Translations under genes and position numbers: made by a program
The notes under the pieces: generated by a model
Database searches by the model: none
What the model saw: only the letters and a program-made list of their open reading frames with translations
Told to the model about the DNA's origin: nothing
Source: Photobacterium sp. DA100
GTDB taxonomy: Bacteria > Pseudomonadota > Gammaproteobacteria > Enterobacterales > Vibrionaceae
Length of the DNA: 64,000 nucleotides
Assembly: GCF_029223585.1 (NCBI RefSeq)
Contig: NZ_CP119424.1
Span: 1,736,001-1,800,000 of the forward strand
Direction: 5' to 3'
Part shown: in pieces, positions 26,481-35,710 of the stretch
Numbering within the stretch: the stretch's first letter is position 1
How the letters are laid out: every line of letters starts with the position of its first letter

Positions 26481-27528
26481 CCGGAATAAAGCTTTTCAAT
26501 GCGGGGATACACTGGTGCCTCCGGGCAAGAGAATGAGTGTCGAGCTGGAGGTTGCCAGGCTATATACCCATGCCAACCTATCTGTCACATTAGAAGTCGT
26601 AAACGGCCGCCTCGCCGGGCCGGTACTTTTGGTCGATGCCGCTATTCATGGTGATGAATTAAATGGCGTCGAGATTGTGCGTCAGTTGCTGACAAAAATC
26701 GATCCCATGAAACTGAGAGGGACCTTAATCGCTGTCCCCGTGGTCAACGTGTTTGGTTTCATCCATAAATCAAGATACCTGCCGGACCGGCGGGATCTAA
26801 ACCGCTGCTTTCCCGGATCGGCCCGAGGGTCTATCGCCGGGCGTATCGCCCATTATTTTTTCAACAATATCGTGATGCTGTGCACCCATGTGATTGACCT
26901 CCATACGGCAGCGATCCACCGGACAAACCTGCCACAAATACGTGCCAACCTCAGCCATCCTGTTTCTGCCAATATGGCGATGGCCTTTGGTACACCGGTA
27001 GTGATTGACGCCTCACTGCGTGATGGTTCGCTGCGCTCGGAAGCCGAAAAGGCAGGCATCGCTGTTATCACCTATGAAGCCGGGGAGGCACTGCGCTTCG
27101 AGCCATTTGCCATCACGGCCGGAATTAGAGGCATACAAAGGGTAATGCGCCATCTTGGTATGACCGCACAGGGCAAACTGACAAGGGCCAAACCACCCGT
27201 TGTCGCCAGAGCCACCCGCTGGATACGGGCTGACTTTGACGGTATCCTCCGCTCGCACGTCACTTTGGGCCAGAGAGTAGAGAAAGATCAAACCTTAGCC
27301 ATTATTAGCGATCCACTAGGTAGTGACGAAGTGGCAATAAAAGCCCTGCAGGGGGGAATCATTATCGGCCAGCAAACTCTGCCCTTAGTCAACGAAGGTG
27401 ATGCCATTTACCATCTGGCTTATTTTGAAGAGCCTGACAGTTTCGTCGAGGAAAAAGTTGAGTCGTATCTGGATGATGTCTTGGATGATATGGATAACGA
27501 GATCAAATCAGGTATTGGCAAAGCATAG
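26467..27528 (+). CDS. Succinylglutamate desuccinylase/aspartoacylase family zinc hydrolase
   Basis: This 353-residue M14-like carboxypeptidase-fold protein has the zinc motif [13 protein letters not shown] (His and Glu ligands) and the later ligand in [12 protein letters not shown]-terminal domain (about residue 260 on) resembles the lipoyl-like part of AstE relatives. I prefer the GTG at 26467, nine bases after AGAGGA; an ATG at 26440 or TTG at 26422 would give longer proteins. The family removes acyl groups from amino acids or peptides. Overlap with rimK suggests it edits a RimK product or a related conjugate, which is inference. Confidence 0.78.
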   Translation: MAKASRNKAFQCGDTLVPPGKRMSVELEVARLYTHANLSVTLEVVNGRLAGPVLLVDAAIHGDELNGVEIVRQLLTKIDPMKLRGTLIAVPVVNVFGFIHKSRYLPDRRDLNRCFPGSARGSIAGRIAHYFFNNIVMLCTHVIDLHTAAIHRTNLPQIRANLSHPVSANMAMAFGTPVVIDASLRDGSLRSEAEKAGIAVITYEAGEALRFEPFAITAGIRGIQRVMRHLGMTAQGKLTRAKPPVVARATRWIRADFDGILRSHVTLGQRVEKDQTLAIISDPLGSDEVAIKALQGGIIIGQQTLPLVNEGDAIYHLAYFEEPDSFVEEKVESYLDDVLDDMDNEIKSGIGKA

Positions 27529-27626
27529 CTTGCCGTTTCGATATTTTTCCAAACCACCGAGCTAGCCTTGCCGCACGCTCCAGCCACAAGCCGTTTGTTT
27601 CAATTAGCATTGGTTATTACCACCAA

Positions 27627-27656
27627 GCAAGGATCTTGCCTTAGCGAGATCCTTGC
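27627..27656. repeat. Strong hairpin between the AstE-like gene and scrK
   Basis: GCAAGGATCT and AGATCCTTGC form a perfect 10-bp inverted repeat with a 10-base loop, in the gap between two convergent genes. Neither side has a T-run. It could end transcripts weakly in both directions. Confidence 0.55.
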
Positions 27657-27702
27657 AGCTGTTCAGCCGTCCTTTGCTTTGCCGCCCCGGCCCAAACAGG
27701 GT

Positions 27703-28629
27703 TTACTCAGCCAAATAGTCAACCAGCTGCTTGGCCGTCGGCAACGCCGTCATAGCCCCTTTAGCTGTGGTCGCAAGCGCACCGCAGGCATTAGCCTGCT
27801 TGATAATACCCAGCAAGGTGGATTCATCTTGCCAATTATCAACGGTCACCAAGCCAGCCAGCAAACCACCGACGAAGGCATCACCGGCACCGGTGGTATC
27901 AACGGGGTTGACCGGCTTACCGGTGACCAGCACCTGTCGCTCACCCTGCACCACCAATGCCCCTTTCTTACCTTGCGTCACAATAACCAACGGCAGTTGG
28001 TAGTGCTGCTCAAGGTAAGCCAGCGCAGCTTGCAAATCCGTTTGTGCTGTCAGGAACAATAGCTCATCATCAGAAAACTTCACCACATCCGAAAGCGCGA
28101 CCGCTTGCATCACTACGGGCTTGAGCTCAGAGGGTTCGGCCCACACTTCTTCGCGCAAGTTAGGATCAAAGGACACAAAGCCGCCAGCGGCTTTAATCGC
28201 TTTCATCGCCTCCAAAGTGGTACCGCGTGAGGGTTCGTTGGCCAAGGCAATCGAACAGGCGTGGAGCCACTCGCCCCGAGCAAAAGCCGGTACATCGTCC
28301 TTTGATGTGAATTGGTCGGCACTTGGCTTAACCATAAAAGTAAAGCTGCGCTCGCCCTCATCGTCCAGGTCAACAATGACGGTCGAGGTCCGGTGCTCCG
28401 GATCCAGCTTGATCAAATCGGTGCCAACGCCTTCGTCAAAAAGCACCTGCTTCATAAAACGGCCCAGCGGATCTTGGCCGACACGACCAAAAAATGCCGT
28501 CTCTCCCCCAAGTCGGGCAATACCCACGGCAACATTTGCCGGCGCGCCGCCAGGACATTTGAGGTATGTCCCTTCGCCTTCGGGGATAAGATCAACCACT
28601 GCATCACCTGTGACCCATACTTTTGCCAT
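27703..28629 (-). CDS. scrK: Fructokinase (ScrK, PfkB family)
   Basis: The 308-residue PfkB-family sugar kinase contains KCPGGAPANVAVGIARLGG near the N-terminus and the C-terminal signature DTTGAGDAFVGGLLAGL with the catalytic Asp. The sequence is of the bacterial fructokinase type (VTGDAVVDLIPEGEGTYL). It phosphorylates the fructose freed by ScrB to fructose-6-phosphate. It is about 7 kb from the other scr genes and has its own palindromic operator (28667-28682), so it is probably a separate unit of the same regulon. Confidence 0.9.
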   Translation of the reverse strand: MAKVWVTGDAVVDLIPEGEGTYLKCPGGAPANVAVGIARLGGETAFFGRVGQDPLGRFMKQVLFDEGVGTDLIKLDPEHRTSTVIVDLDDEGERSFTFMVKPSADQFTSKDDVPAFARGEWLHACSIALANEPSRGTTLEAMKAIKAAGGFVSFDPNLREEVWAEPSELKPVVMQAVALSDVVKFSDDELLFLTAQTDLQAALAYLEQHYQLPLVIVTQGKKGALVVQGERQVLVTGKPVNPVDTTGAGDAFVGGLLAGLVTVDNWQDESTLLGIIKQANACGALATTAKGAMTALPTAKQLVDYLAE

Positions 28630-28666
28630 TCGCTAGTCTCCACAACATTTAACTGGGATAATTATT

Positions 28667-28682
28667 GCTAAACCGATTTAGC
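28667..28682 (-). promoter_or_regulatory. LacI-type operator upstream of scrK
   Basis: GCTAAACCGATTTAGC has 6-bp perfect arms around a CCGA centre, 38 bp before the scrK start. The CG-centred form is typical of LacI-family sites, but the arms differ from the two scr operators at 17413 and 18726. Confidence 0.65.
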
Positions 28683-28763
28683 TAAACAATAAAAATAATC
28701 CTCAGTTCGAAAAAATGTGATCAAACTAAAATTTCTTACCCGTCAGGTTATCGTCGATAGCAC

Positions 28764-29459
28764 TCAAAGTGAGTGAATATCTGGGATCGTCACAGCAAGA
28801 AGGGTTTGGCGTGTTTGCTGCCAAAAATGCTGATAGTCAGCATCTCGAGTTAGCGGCTGCCAACCCAATCCATCCAACAACGTGCTCAAGTGGCACCGGG
28901 TGGCGCTTTCCAGCGAATCATGGCCAATAAGAGACATGCCGAAGACCATTGCTCGCACCGCATAAGCGATAGAGTCTGCTGTTTTATCAGTGGGTAGGTC
29001 ACCGCACTGCTGGGCGGTACAGATCGTTTCGACGAGCAGATCATTAACTTGCTCCTCCACTTCTGCATATAACTCCTGCATAGTGTTGGAGAGTTTAGTG
29101 CTGACCTGAGGGTCATTCAGCGACAGGACGCAGTAATGCAGCCTCGGGTATTTTTCCTGGATAAGCACATACACCAAGGCACAGCTCAGTATTCTTTCTC
29201 GAGTTGAACACTCGCCTTCCAGAACCTTTTGCATCATCGCCTTTTGCAGCTTCAGCGTTTTGACACTCAATGCAGAGATAATGTCCTCTTTGCAACTGAA
29301 ATGGCCATACACGGTCCCTTTCGAGTATTCTGAAATGTTTGCCACCTTTTCCATTGTCAGCGCCTGAATGCCTTCCTTGAGCAAGATGTCATAGGCAATA
29401 TCCAGAAATAATGATTCGCGCTGCCGCCTCTCCCTTTCCTTCCTCGTTAATTTACTCAT
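28764..29459 (-). CDS. TetR-family transcriptional regulator at end of lipid-amine operon
   Basis: This 231-residue protein has a TetR DNA-binding domain in its first 60 residues (LFLDIAYDILLKEGIQALTMEKVANISEYSKGTVYGHFSCKED, here abridged by its key helix EYSKGTVYGHF). The C-terminal ligand domain is unassigned. I place the start at the ATG at 29459 (MSKLTRKERERR); the frame extends 30 codons upstream but those residues are not TetR-like. It is the last gene of the leftward cluster, 86 bp after the RND gene, and probably senses the product or its precursors. A 19-bp palindrome before the first gene (43683-43701) is its most likely site. Confidence 0.85.
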   Translation of the reverse strand: MSKLTRKERERRQRESLFLDIAYDILLKEGIQALTMEKVANISEYSKGTVYGHFSCKEDIISALSVKTLKLQKAMMQKVLEGECSTRERILSCALVYVLIQEKYPRLHYCVLSLNDPQVSTKLSNTMQELYAEVEEQVNDLLVETICTAQQCGDLPTDKTADSIAYAVRAMVFGMSLIGHDSLESATRCHLSTLLDGLGWQPLTRDADYQHFWQQTRQTLLAVTIPDIHSL

Positions 29460-29545
29460 TCCCTTCCATAACTCTGCGTAAAACAATTGCCAAGATAAAT
29501 AGAGCCAAGCTGCACCTTCCTCCTTCAAAGATGCAGCTTTTCTCA

Positions 29546-32140
29546 TCATACGGTTAGTGGATCTTTTACCGTAACGACGTTATCTGATGGAATCAACCAA
29601 GGCGCCAGCAGAGTGATTACGTAGATCGACATGATGCCACTGATAAACAAAGATAAGCCAACCAAAGTTCCCAAATCAACGATAGGTTTAAATTCTGAGA
29701 ACAGCAGGGCAATAAAGCCGATACTGAACACAAAAACATTGGCAATTATCGAACGGCCCGACTGTGATAGCGCCTGTAATAACGCATCATCAATGGATAG
29801 CCCCTGTTCAACACCATGCTTAGTTCTAAGCAGATAATGAACGGAGTAATCAACAATACCTAGAATTAGGAAAGAAATAATCGCCGTACCAATATTCAAC
29901 TCGATACCAAAGAAAGCCATGGTTGCGTAATAGATCACCACTGTTGCCGCCAGAGGCAGGGTACCGACTAATCCCATCTTCCAGGACTTCAACCACAGAC
30001 TCATGGTGAGTACGACGGTTAAGAAAGCCAAGCCAATACTGAGTACCTGACCGGAGATCAGCTCATCAAGTACTGCTGTCCAAATAATCGGAGCGCCCGC
30101 CAGCTTATAGCTGATACCAGCCGGCGTATTTTCTTCCAGCCAAGGGATCAATACATCGAGAAAAGCTTGGAACTCACTGGCAACCGTGGTGTTCATGGTA
30201 TAGAGCATCACTGTTTTGGAGAAATCCCCATTGAGAACATTAGTCAGGTCGCTGCCGCCCCCGTTCTCGTACATCAAGATTGACTGGCGAATAATATCCT
30301 GGCCAGAGATGGCTACTTCCTCAACCAAGCCGGTTTCTTCATCGATATCGGTAAATGTCTCCTCACGATATGGCAGGCGGTCGTACTCGGGGGCCATGTC
30401 GTTGAGCACCAGGTTCATCCGCCTCACGTACCTGGCAGCAGAGTAACTGAACGTAATATTTGCCTGCTGGTGGATGAACTTCTCCAGTTTGTCGACAAAC
30501 ATAATGGTGTCATAGTCAAGGGCGGCACCGGGCTCACCCGCATCGATTTCTATCCAGCCCGGGCTGGTTCCCGCCACATTGCTATTGATAAAGTCATCCG
30601 CAATACGAAATTCATTGTCCGGGGCAAAATAGCCACTCCCCATATCATCCACACTGACCTGCAGTGCCATTACCACTAACCCCGCCAGTACCGCTGAAGT
30701 CAGCACCATAAAGCGCGCACGGTAGGCAATAACCGGTTTAAAAAGGATTATCAGACAACGGCTGATGAGGTATGACTCACCGGGTTTGTTATCCTGTTTT
30801 TTAGCTTTACTCTTCGGCTTCAGCAAAGAGAGCCATGCAGGGATCAGCAGCAACGAAATAACCATCGCAACAAACATTCCAAATGACATACTCAGGCCGA
30901 AATTTTGCAGGTTACTGATGCTGGTGGTGGTTGAGATAATGAACGTCAGGCACGTTGTGATTGTCGTCAGAACAACCGGCGCTGTCATCAACCGCATGGT
31001 GACAACAACCGCCTGCTTGTTTGATTGCTCCTGGCGGCGCTGATGGTAATACTCAGCCATGACATGAATTGCGTCGGAGGAACAAATCGTAATTAAAAAT
31101 ACCGGTAGCACACTGGTTATCAAGTCAACGGGAATACCGACCATCGCCATCGCACCCATGGTCCATATTGTGCACATCACAACATTCACCATTGGGATGG
31201 CAACGCCAAGCCCCGACCGAAAAAAAGCAATCAGGATCAGCGCTATGAGCACCATCACTGCAGGTAACAGCGTCCCAAGGTCGCGATCCATAATTTTCTT
31301 TTGCTCGGCAAAGAAAACAGGAACACCACCAATGTAGACTTCATCTTTCAGTTGAGGGTTCGCGGCTTGGTATTCATCAACCAGAAGGCGGATGGCATCG
31401 TATGCCCTCAGCTGTCCCTCGGCATCATCCTGGAGCACGCTAACTTCAATAACCACCAGCCCAACGTGACCCAGTTTATCCACCACTCCCATTTCCATCA
31501 GCTCATTTTTCATGATCGCTTTTTGAATATCAGCCGAATTGCTGTCATTGTGGTTTAGCGTGATACTCGCGCGGAGTGTTCCATCAGGCTCAAGGAATAC
31601 ATTCTCAGTAGCTGCCATTCCAGCCATTTCTCGGACAGGATCAAGACGTTCAGCCAACACCCGGAGGTATTTCGCATCAGCCGCTGACAATGACTGGCCA
31701 TGGCCGTCGGCGACGAACTGCCTGACGGGCGCGGCATCATCCTGGCCAAGTTCTCCGGCCAGAACACCCGCCACTAATGCTGCTAGCTCTGCATGTTGTG
31801 GATATTGTTTTTTCAGCAACGCTAACCTATCAATATCCGATTGATCAGCCAACATTATCTTTCGAGCCGATTGGGTAAGGCTAAAGATGGCATTCAAGCT
31901 TTCCTGGTTGAAAATAGTGTCATGGTTATAAAGCGCAATTAAAATAGAGTCATAGGTTCCCGTAAACTCTTCCCGCATTTCAAGCAAACTGCTTCTCGCC
32001 GGATGGCTCTCTGGCAATAAGTAAGGGTTACTGTCTTCCGTCAGATAGCTAATCTGATAGGTAAAAAAACCAGTAATCAAAACTAACAACAAGATTATTG
32101 ATTTTGCATACTTGGACACAAAATTGATATATGAATTCAT
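29546..32140 (-). CDS. RND/MMPL-family exporter
   Basis: The 864-residue inner-membrane protein has the MMPL layout: one N-terminal helix (residues 14-31), a periplasmic domain, five helices (about 285-430, including GMFVAMVISLLLIPAWLSLL), then a repeat of the same with a second periplasmic domain and a final helix bundle containing FLILGIVDYSVHYLLRTKH. Proteins of this group move lipids and hydrophobic metabolites. It has no adaptor or TolC gene beside it; instead a LolA-like periplasmic protein and a DUF1302-like outer-membrane barrel precede it, with gaps of 3 and 9 bp. It probably exports or distributes the product of the upstream biosynthetic genes. Confidence 0.88.
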   Translation of the reverse strand: MNSYINFVSKYAKSIILLLVLITGFFTYQISYLTEDSNPYLLPESHPARSSLLEMREEFTGTYDSILIALYNHDTIFNQESLNAIFSLTQSARKIMLADQSDIDRLALLKKQYPQHAELAALVAGVLAGELGQDDAAPVRQFVADGHGQSLSAADAKYLRVLAERLDPVREMAGMAATENVFLEPDGTLRASITLNHNDSNSADIQKAIMKNELMEMGVVDKLGHVGLVVIEVSVLQDDAEGQLRAYDAIRLLVDEYQAANPQLKDEVYIGGVPVFFAEQKKIMDRDLGTLLPAVMVLIALILIAFFRSGLGVAIPMVNVVMCTIWTMGAMAMVGIPVDLITSVLPVFLITICSSDAIHVMAEYYHQRRQEQSNKQAVVVTMRLMTAPVVLTTITTCLTFIISTTTSISNLQNFGLSMSFGMFVAMVISLLLIPAWLSLLKPKSKAKKQDNKPGESYLISRCLIILFKPVIAYRARFMVLTSAVLAGLVVMALQVSVDDMGSGYFAPDNEFRIADDFINSNVAGTSPGWIEIDAGEPGAALDYDTIMFVDKLEKFIHQQANITFSYSAARYVRRMNLVLNDMAPEYDRLPYREETFTDIDEETGLVEEVAISGQDIIRQSILMYENGGGSDLTNVLNGDFSKTVMLYTMNTTVASEFQAFLDVLIPWLEENTPAGISYKLAGAPIIWTAVLDELISGQVLSIGLAFLTVVLTMSLWLKSWKMGLVGTLPLAATVVIYYATMAFFGIELNIGTAIISFLILGIVDYSVHYLLRTKHGVEQGLSIDDALLQALSQSGRSIIANVFVFSIGFIALLFSEFKPIVDLGTLVGLSLFISGIMSIYVITLLAPWLIPSDNVVTVKDPLTV

Positions 32141-32143
32141 GAC

Positions 32144-32965
32144 TTAACCTTCATCTCCCTGAATAAGCTCTTTAATCGAAGATATTTTCAGTCCATTTTT
32201 CAAAGCCCGCTTACTGAACTTGTTATTATCCAAACCGACGTTATATTCTAAATTATTAAAAATCATCTCTGATGATGTATCATTGACTAAGTTTATTGTT
32301 CTCGCGTTAGTAATTGTCCAGATCCCCTGAATAGCCTCGACTTCAATGGCCTCTTGCCGTTTGAATAGCACTTCCTTGGCATCGAAATAATCACTACGTA
32401 CAAAAATCTCCCTCTCTTTGTCGACCCACCGCTTCACCTTGTGATAGCCGGTTTTGTTAATCACCTCCTGTGAGGAGGGAATTTGCTCGATAACCCAAGT
32501 CTCTCTGCCATCGATAATTTCTTCCCCAACAACAGTCGATTGATAGTCACCGATCCGAATTTTATCCAGATCATAGTATGAGAAGGTACTGCCCATAAAT
32601 GACCCTCGCTTATCGTTAGAGCCTATCCGACGGATCTTGCGAAAAGCTGGTAAATACAGCCATTGGTCATCCGCACTGCCCGTCTGCTCTGGATAGGTAT
32701 ACATCAGAAAGCTGACCCCGCGGACATCGACTGAGTCATAGAAGTAAATATATGTCATTTCCTTATCGTCACTATCTTTCTGCAACATATACATATTTCT
32801 AGCTCTGACATTACCATCTAAATTAATTAAATTCAGTTCAACATCTGATATATATGAATAACCATCATCACGGTCACGAACAGAAGTTAATATACTGTCA
32901 GCATCAGGGGCTGCATGAGACAGGAATGAACTAAACAATAGCGCTGCAATAATTCCCTTTTTCAT
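32144..32965 (-). CDS. LolA-like outer-membrane lipoprotein-sorting protein
   Basis: This 273-residue protein has a signal peptide (MKKGIIAALLFSSFLSHA, cleavage after HA) and the fold signatures of the TP_0789/LolA-like family: MYMLQKDSDDKEMTYIYF, DQWLYLPAFRKIRRI and RGSFMGSTFSYYDLDK. Relatives carry lipids or lipoproteins across the periplasm and are often encoded next to MMPL transporters. It lies 3 bp before the RND gene and 9 bp after the barrel gene, so the three are one export unit. Confidence 0.85.
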   Translation of the reverse strand: MKKGIIAALLFSSFLSHAAPDADSILTSVRDRDDGYSYISDVELNLINLDGNVRARNMYMLQKDSDDKEMTYIYFYDSVDVRGVSFLMYTYPEQTGSADDQWLYLPAFRKIRRIGSNDKRGSFMGSTFSYYDLDKIRIGDYQSTVVGEEIIDGRETWVIEQIPSSQEVINKTGYHKVKRWVDKEREIFVRSDYFDAKEVLFKRQEAIEVEAIQGIWTITNARTINLVNDTSSEMIFNNLEYNVGLDNNKFSKRALKNGLKISSIKELIQGDEG

Positions 32966-32974
32966 TTTTCCACC

Positions 32975-34186
32975 TTACAAATAATACGTTGTCGACACCC
33001 AGATCCTGTCGTTGTTTTTATATTGGCCAAAGAAGTTATTTTCATTGCCATTCAACAGGTCAACATTCAATTGCAACTTCCAAGTACTAGTGGGTATATA
33101 GGCCAGTTTCACTTGGTACAATCCACCGCCACCGTTGGCATCGGCATAACTTGCGGCAACTCTCGCCGTTAATTTGCTGGCCATCAAGCTGCCCTCCGCA
33201 GAAAGTGTATATATCTCATCAGACTCTGGGGCTGCCAGTTCATCTGACCAGCCACTGATATACCGGTCTGATACTTGGCCGGTGATCAGCCAGTCGCGGT
33301 AAAGGTAATCAATACCGAGCAATCCTTGCGTCGTATTATGCTTCTCCCTGGCAAAAGACGCCGTGCCATAACTTTGCTGGTAAAACCACGCTAACTCTGT
33401 ACGCATAACAAAGTCGCCTAGCGAAAATGACAGGCTATTGCCCAGCATTCGTTGGTCATAGTACTTACCTACCACCTGTTGCCGCTCGGCAATAAAAACC
33501 GGATCGTCCTGATATCCCGCAAAAGCATAAAAGCTCGTATCGGCATCAAACAGGATAGTAGAGAGACGAAAGCCAAACTCACTGCCGTGAGGCTCGTCAA
33601 GCGGCCCCCCCTCCAAAGCCGGCATGGCAAACTCGCTACCACTGGCGGCGAACTGGTTCGGTTCGAAATCAAATAACCAGAGCAACTCCACGTCCCAGTC
33701 GCCAAGGGTGGACTCGGTCCGCAACATAGGCTGGGCAATCCGGTAATCATCAATATCAAACAATACAAAGTCTTTGAGATCTAACGGATTGACAACATCC
33801 GTGACCCTGAGATCATCGGCTTCTCCCCAAACAACTTTTTGGAACCCCAAATATATGAACCAATCTGCCCAACCCCACGACAAAAAAGCTTCATCGAGCC
33901 ACAGTCGGGTTGCATATTCGTCCCTCGCCTTGCGGCTATACTGATTAGTCCAATCAAATACCGCGTCGTATTGCATCTCGCCATCAAAGTTAAATGTCAG
34001 AGCTTCTCCGAAATATTCGAACTTCAACCCCGCGGCATTGACTTGGGAAGTCAGCGTTTCACTGCCATGCAAACGTGAAGATGCTGCAACGGATAACCTT
34101 GGTTCAAGGTACCAGTCACTGGCTTGCACTTGGGGCACCGTTATTGCCCCAATGAGCAGGCCGGACAAAGCCGCTATACGCCACAT
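32975..34186 (-). CDS. Outer-membrane beta-barrel, DUF1302-like
   Basis: The 403-residue protein has a signal peptide (MWRIAALSGLLIGAITVPQVQA) and alternating polar/apolar strands throughout. FQKVVWGEADDLRVTDVVNPLD is typical of DUF1302 barrels, which are found beside RND/LolA-like genes in lipid and sterol export loci. GGAGG precedes the ATG, and the start overlaps the SDR stop by 13 bp. It would be the outer-membrane partner of the RND and LolA-like proteins. The family's transport role is not proven. Confidence 0.75.
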   Translation of the reverse strand: MWRIAALSGLLIGAITVPQVQASDWYLEPRLSVAASSRLHGSETLTSQVNAAGLKFEYFGEALTFNFDGEMQYDAVFDWTNQYSRKARDEYATRLWLDEAFLSWGWADWFIYLGFQKVVWGEADDLRVTDVVNPLDLKDFVLFDIDDYRIAQPMLRTESTLGDWDVELLWLFDFEPNQFAASGSEFAMPALEGGPLDEPHGSEFGFRLSTILFDADTSFYAFAGYQDDPVFIAERQQVVGKYYDQRMLGNSLSFSLGDFVMRTELAWFYQQSYGTASFAREKHNTTQGLLGIDYLYRDWLITGQVSDRYISGWSDELAAPESDEIYTLSAEGSLMASKLTARVAASYADANGGGGLYQVKLAYIPTSTWKLQLNVDLLNGNENNFFGQYKNNDRIWVSTTYYL

Positions 34187-34938
34187 CCGAAACCTCCATC
34201 AATTACAATCCCTTGCGCGGTAATCATTGCGGCAGACGATGATGTCAAAAACGCAACGGTATCGGCCACATCGCTATCTTTGACTAACTGTTTGAGGGGG
34301 ATCCTTTTCTTTATTTGACGGATCATACGATCGACCGAGATCCCTAACGCATCCGCTTGGGGGGCCAGTTCACGGCGCAACATCGGCGTGTCCACCCAAC
34401 AGGGCATCACGGCATTAACCGTGATTTTTCTCGGAGCCCAATCCAGTGCCAGGCTCTTAACCAGCCCCAATAAGCCATGTTTAGAGACGCAATAGGCAGA
34501 GTTGGAGACTTTTCCCGCCTTGCCAAGCACCGAAGATAAAATCACGACCCGGCCGTAAATATTAATATGGGGCTCTAAAGCTGCCAGAAAGCGCTGGGTC
34601 GAATGGAGATTTACATCCAGCACCCGATCCCACACCGACTGTTGGTCAATCTGATTTTCATTACTCAAGGCATGGCTAATGACGATCTTATCGACGCCAT
34701 CTCCTCCACAACAGAAACCGGATACCGCAGCCCGCATTGCATGAATATCAGTGAGATCAATGCAGCAGAAAGTAATGCGTTTTATCTCATCAACGGTAAG
34801 CGATTGTTTTATAAGATCCAATCTGGCTTCATCAATATCAATCGCCACAATATGGCGCTTGGCCTGCATCAGCTCCGATTGGAGCACGGCAGCTCCGATC
34901 CCACTGGCCGCCCCTGTAATGACAACTATCCCTTTCAT
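34174..34938 (-). CDS. Short-chain dehydrogenase/reductase
   Basis: This 254-residue SDR has the cofactor motif VVITGAASGIGAAVL, the catalytic Ser in VVILSSVLGKAGK and the YCVSKHG Tyr/Lys pair. The usual NNAG is replaced by SHAL, so it is a divergent member. It follows the FabG-like gene by 13 bp and overlaps the barrel gene. In this operon it could reduce a ketoacyl group or act on the released aldehyde, alcohol or amine. Which one cannot be told from sequence. Confidence 0.82.
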   Translation of the reverse strand: MKGIVVITGAASGIGAAVLQSELMQAKRHIVAIDIDEARLDLIKQSLTVDEIKRITFCCIDLTDIHAMRAAVSGFCCGGDGVDKIVISHALSNENQIDQQSVWDRVLDVNLHSTQRFLAALEPHINIYGRVVILSSVLGKAGKVSNSAYCVSKHGLLGLVKSLALDWAPRKITVNAVMPCWVDTPMLRRELAPQADALGISVDRMIRQIKKRIPLKQLVKDSDVADTVAFLTSSSAAMITAQGIVIDGGFGCGV

Positions 34939-34951
34939 GTTTTTTCCCTAC

Positions 34952-35710
34952 CTAGCCCAAGACAAGACCACCATCAACAGTCAGCACCTGCCCTGTGATG
35001 TAATGGTTAGCGGGGTGGGCCAAAAACAGAACGGCCTCAGCAATATCACTCGGTTCACCAAATTTTCTAGCCAACAGGCGTTGCTTCAATTGCTTTTCAA
35101 AGTTATCCAACAGCTCTCCCGTCATTTCTGTTTTGATAACCCCAGGCGCGACTGCATTGACCCGAATTCCCTTTTTCCCTACTTCTACTGCCAATGCCCG
35201 TGTAAGGGCTTCGACAGCCCCTTTCGAAGCGGCATAGTTTGTCTGCCCCTTATTAGCCCTAGCCGCAGAAACTGACGATAAATTTACGATGCTCCCGCTT
35301 CTTACGGGCAGCATCAGTTTCACCGCCTCGCGGCAAAACAGCATAGTGCCCACGACATTCGTCGCTAAAACCACTTCCATGTCGTTCTTTTCCATGGTGA
35401 CCAAAAGGCCGTCGCGGGTTTGGCCTGCGTTGTTGACCAACACGTCAAGCCTTCCATACTGTTGCTCTATCCTTGCAAACAGTTCGGTCACAGCCGCCTC
35501 ATCACTGACATCCAACTGGAGGGAAAGAGCCCGGGCACCGCATCTCTCAATATCTGTCATCAGCGAAACCGCCTCTGCTTGGTTGCTGCGATAGCAAAAA
35601 GCAAGGTCATAGCCTTTTTGGGCAAATGCCAATGCAATACTGCGTCCAATTCCCCGCGTTGCCCCAGTAACCAAGGCTACCGGTCTTGAAGTACTTTCGT
35701 TCCGTTCCAT
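34952..35710 (-). CDS. 3-oxoacyl-ACP reductase (FabG-like)
   Basis: The 252-residue SDR is a canonical FabG type: VALVTGATRGIGRSIALAF (NADPH site), VLVNNAGQTRDGLL, IVNLSSVSAARANKGQTNYAASK (catalytic Ser, Tyr, Lys) and TGQVLTVDGGLVLG. It should reduce beta-ketoacyl-ACP made by the cluster ketosynthases. Its ATG shares one base with the stop of the aminotransferase/reductase gene (TAATG), so translation is coupled. Confidence 0.88.
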   Translation of the reverse strand: MERNESTSRPVALVTGATRGIGRSIALAFAQKGYDLAFCYRSNQAEAVSLMTDIERCGARALSLQLDVSDEAAVTELFARIEQQYGRLDVLVNNAGQTRDGLLVTMEKNDMEVVLATNVVGTMLFCREAVKLMLPVRSGSIVNLSSVSAARANKGQTNYAASKGAVEALTRALAVEVGKKGIRVNAVAPGVIKTEMTGELLDNFEKQLKQRLLARKFGEPSDIAEAVLFLAHPANHYITGQVLTVDGGLVLG

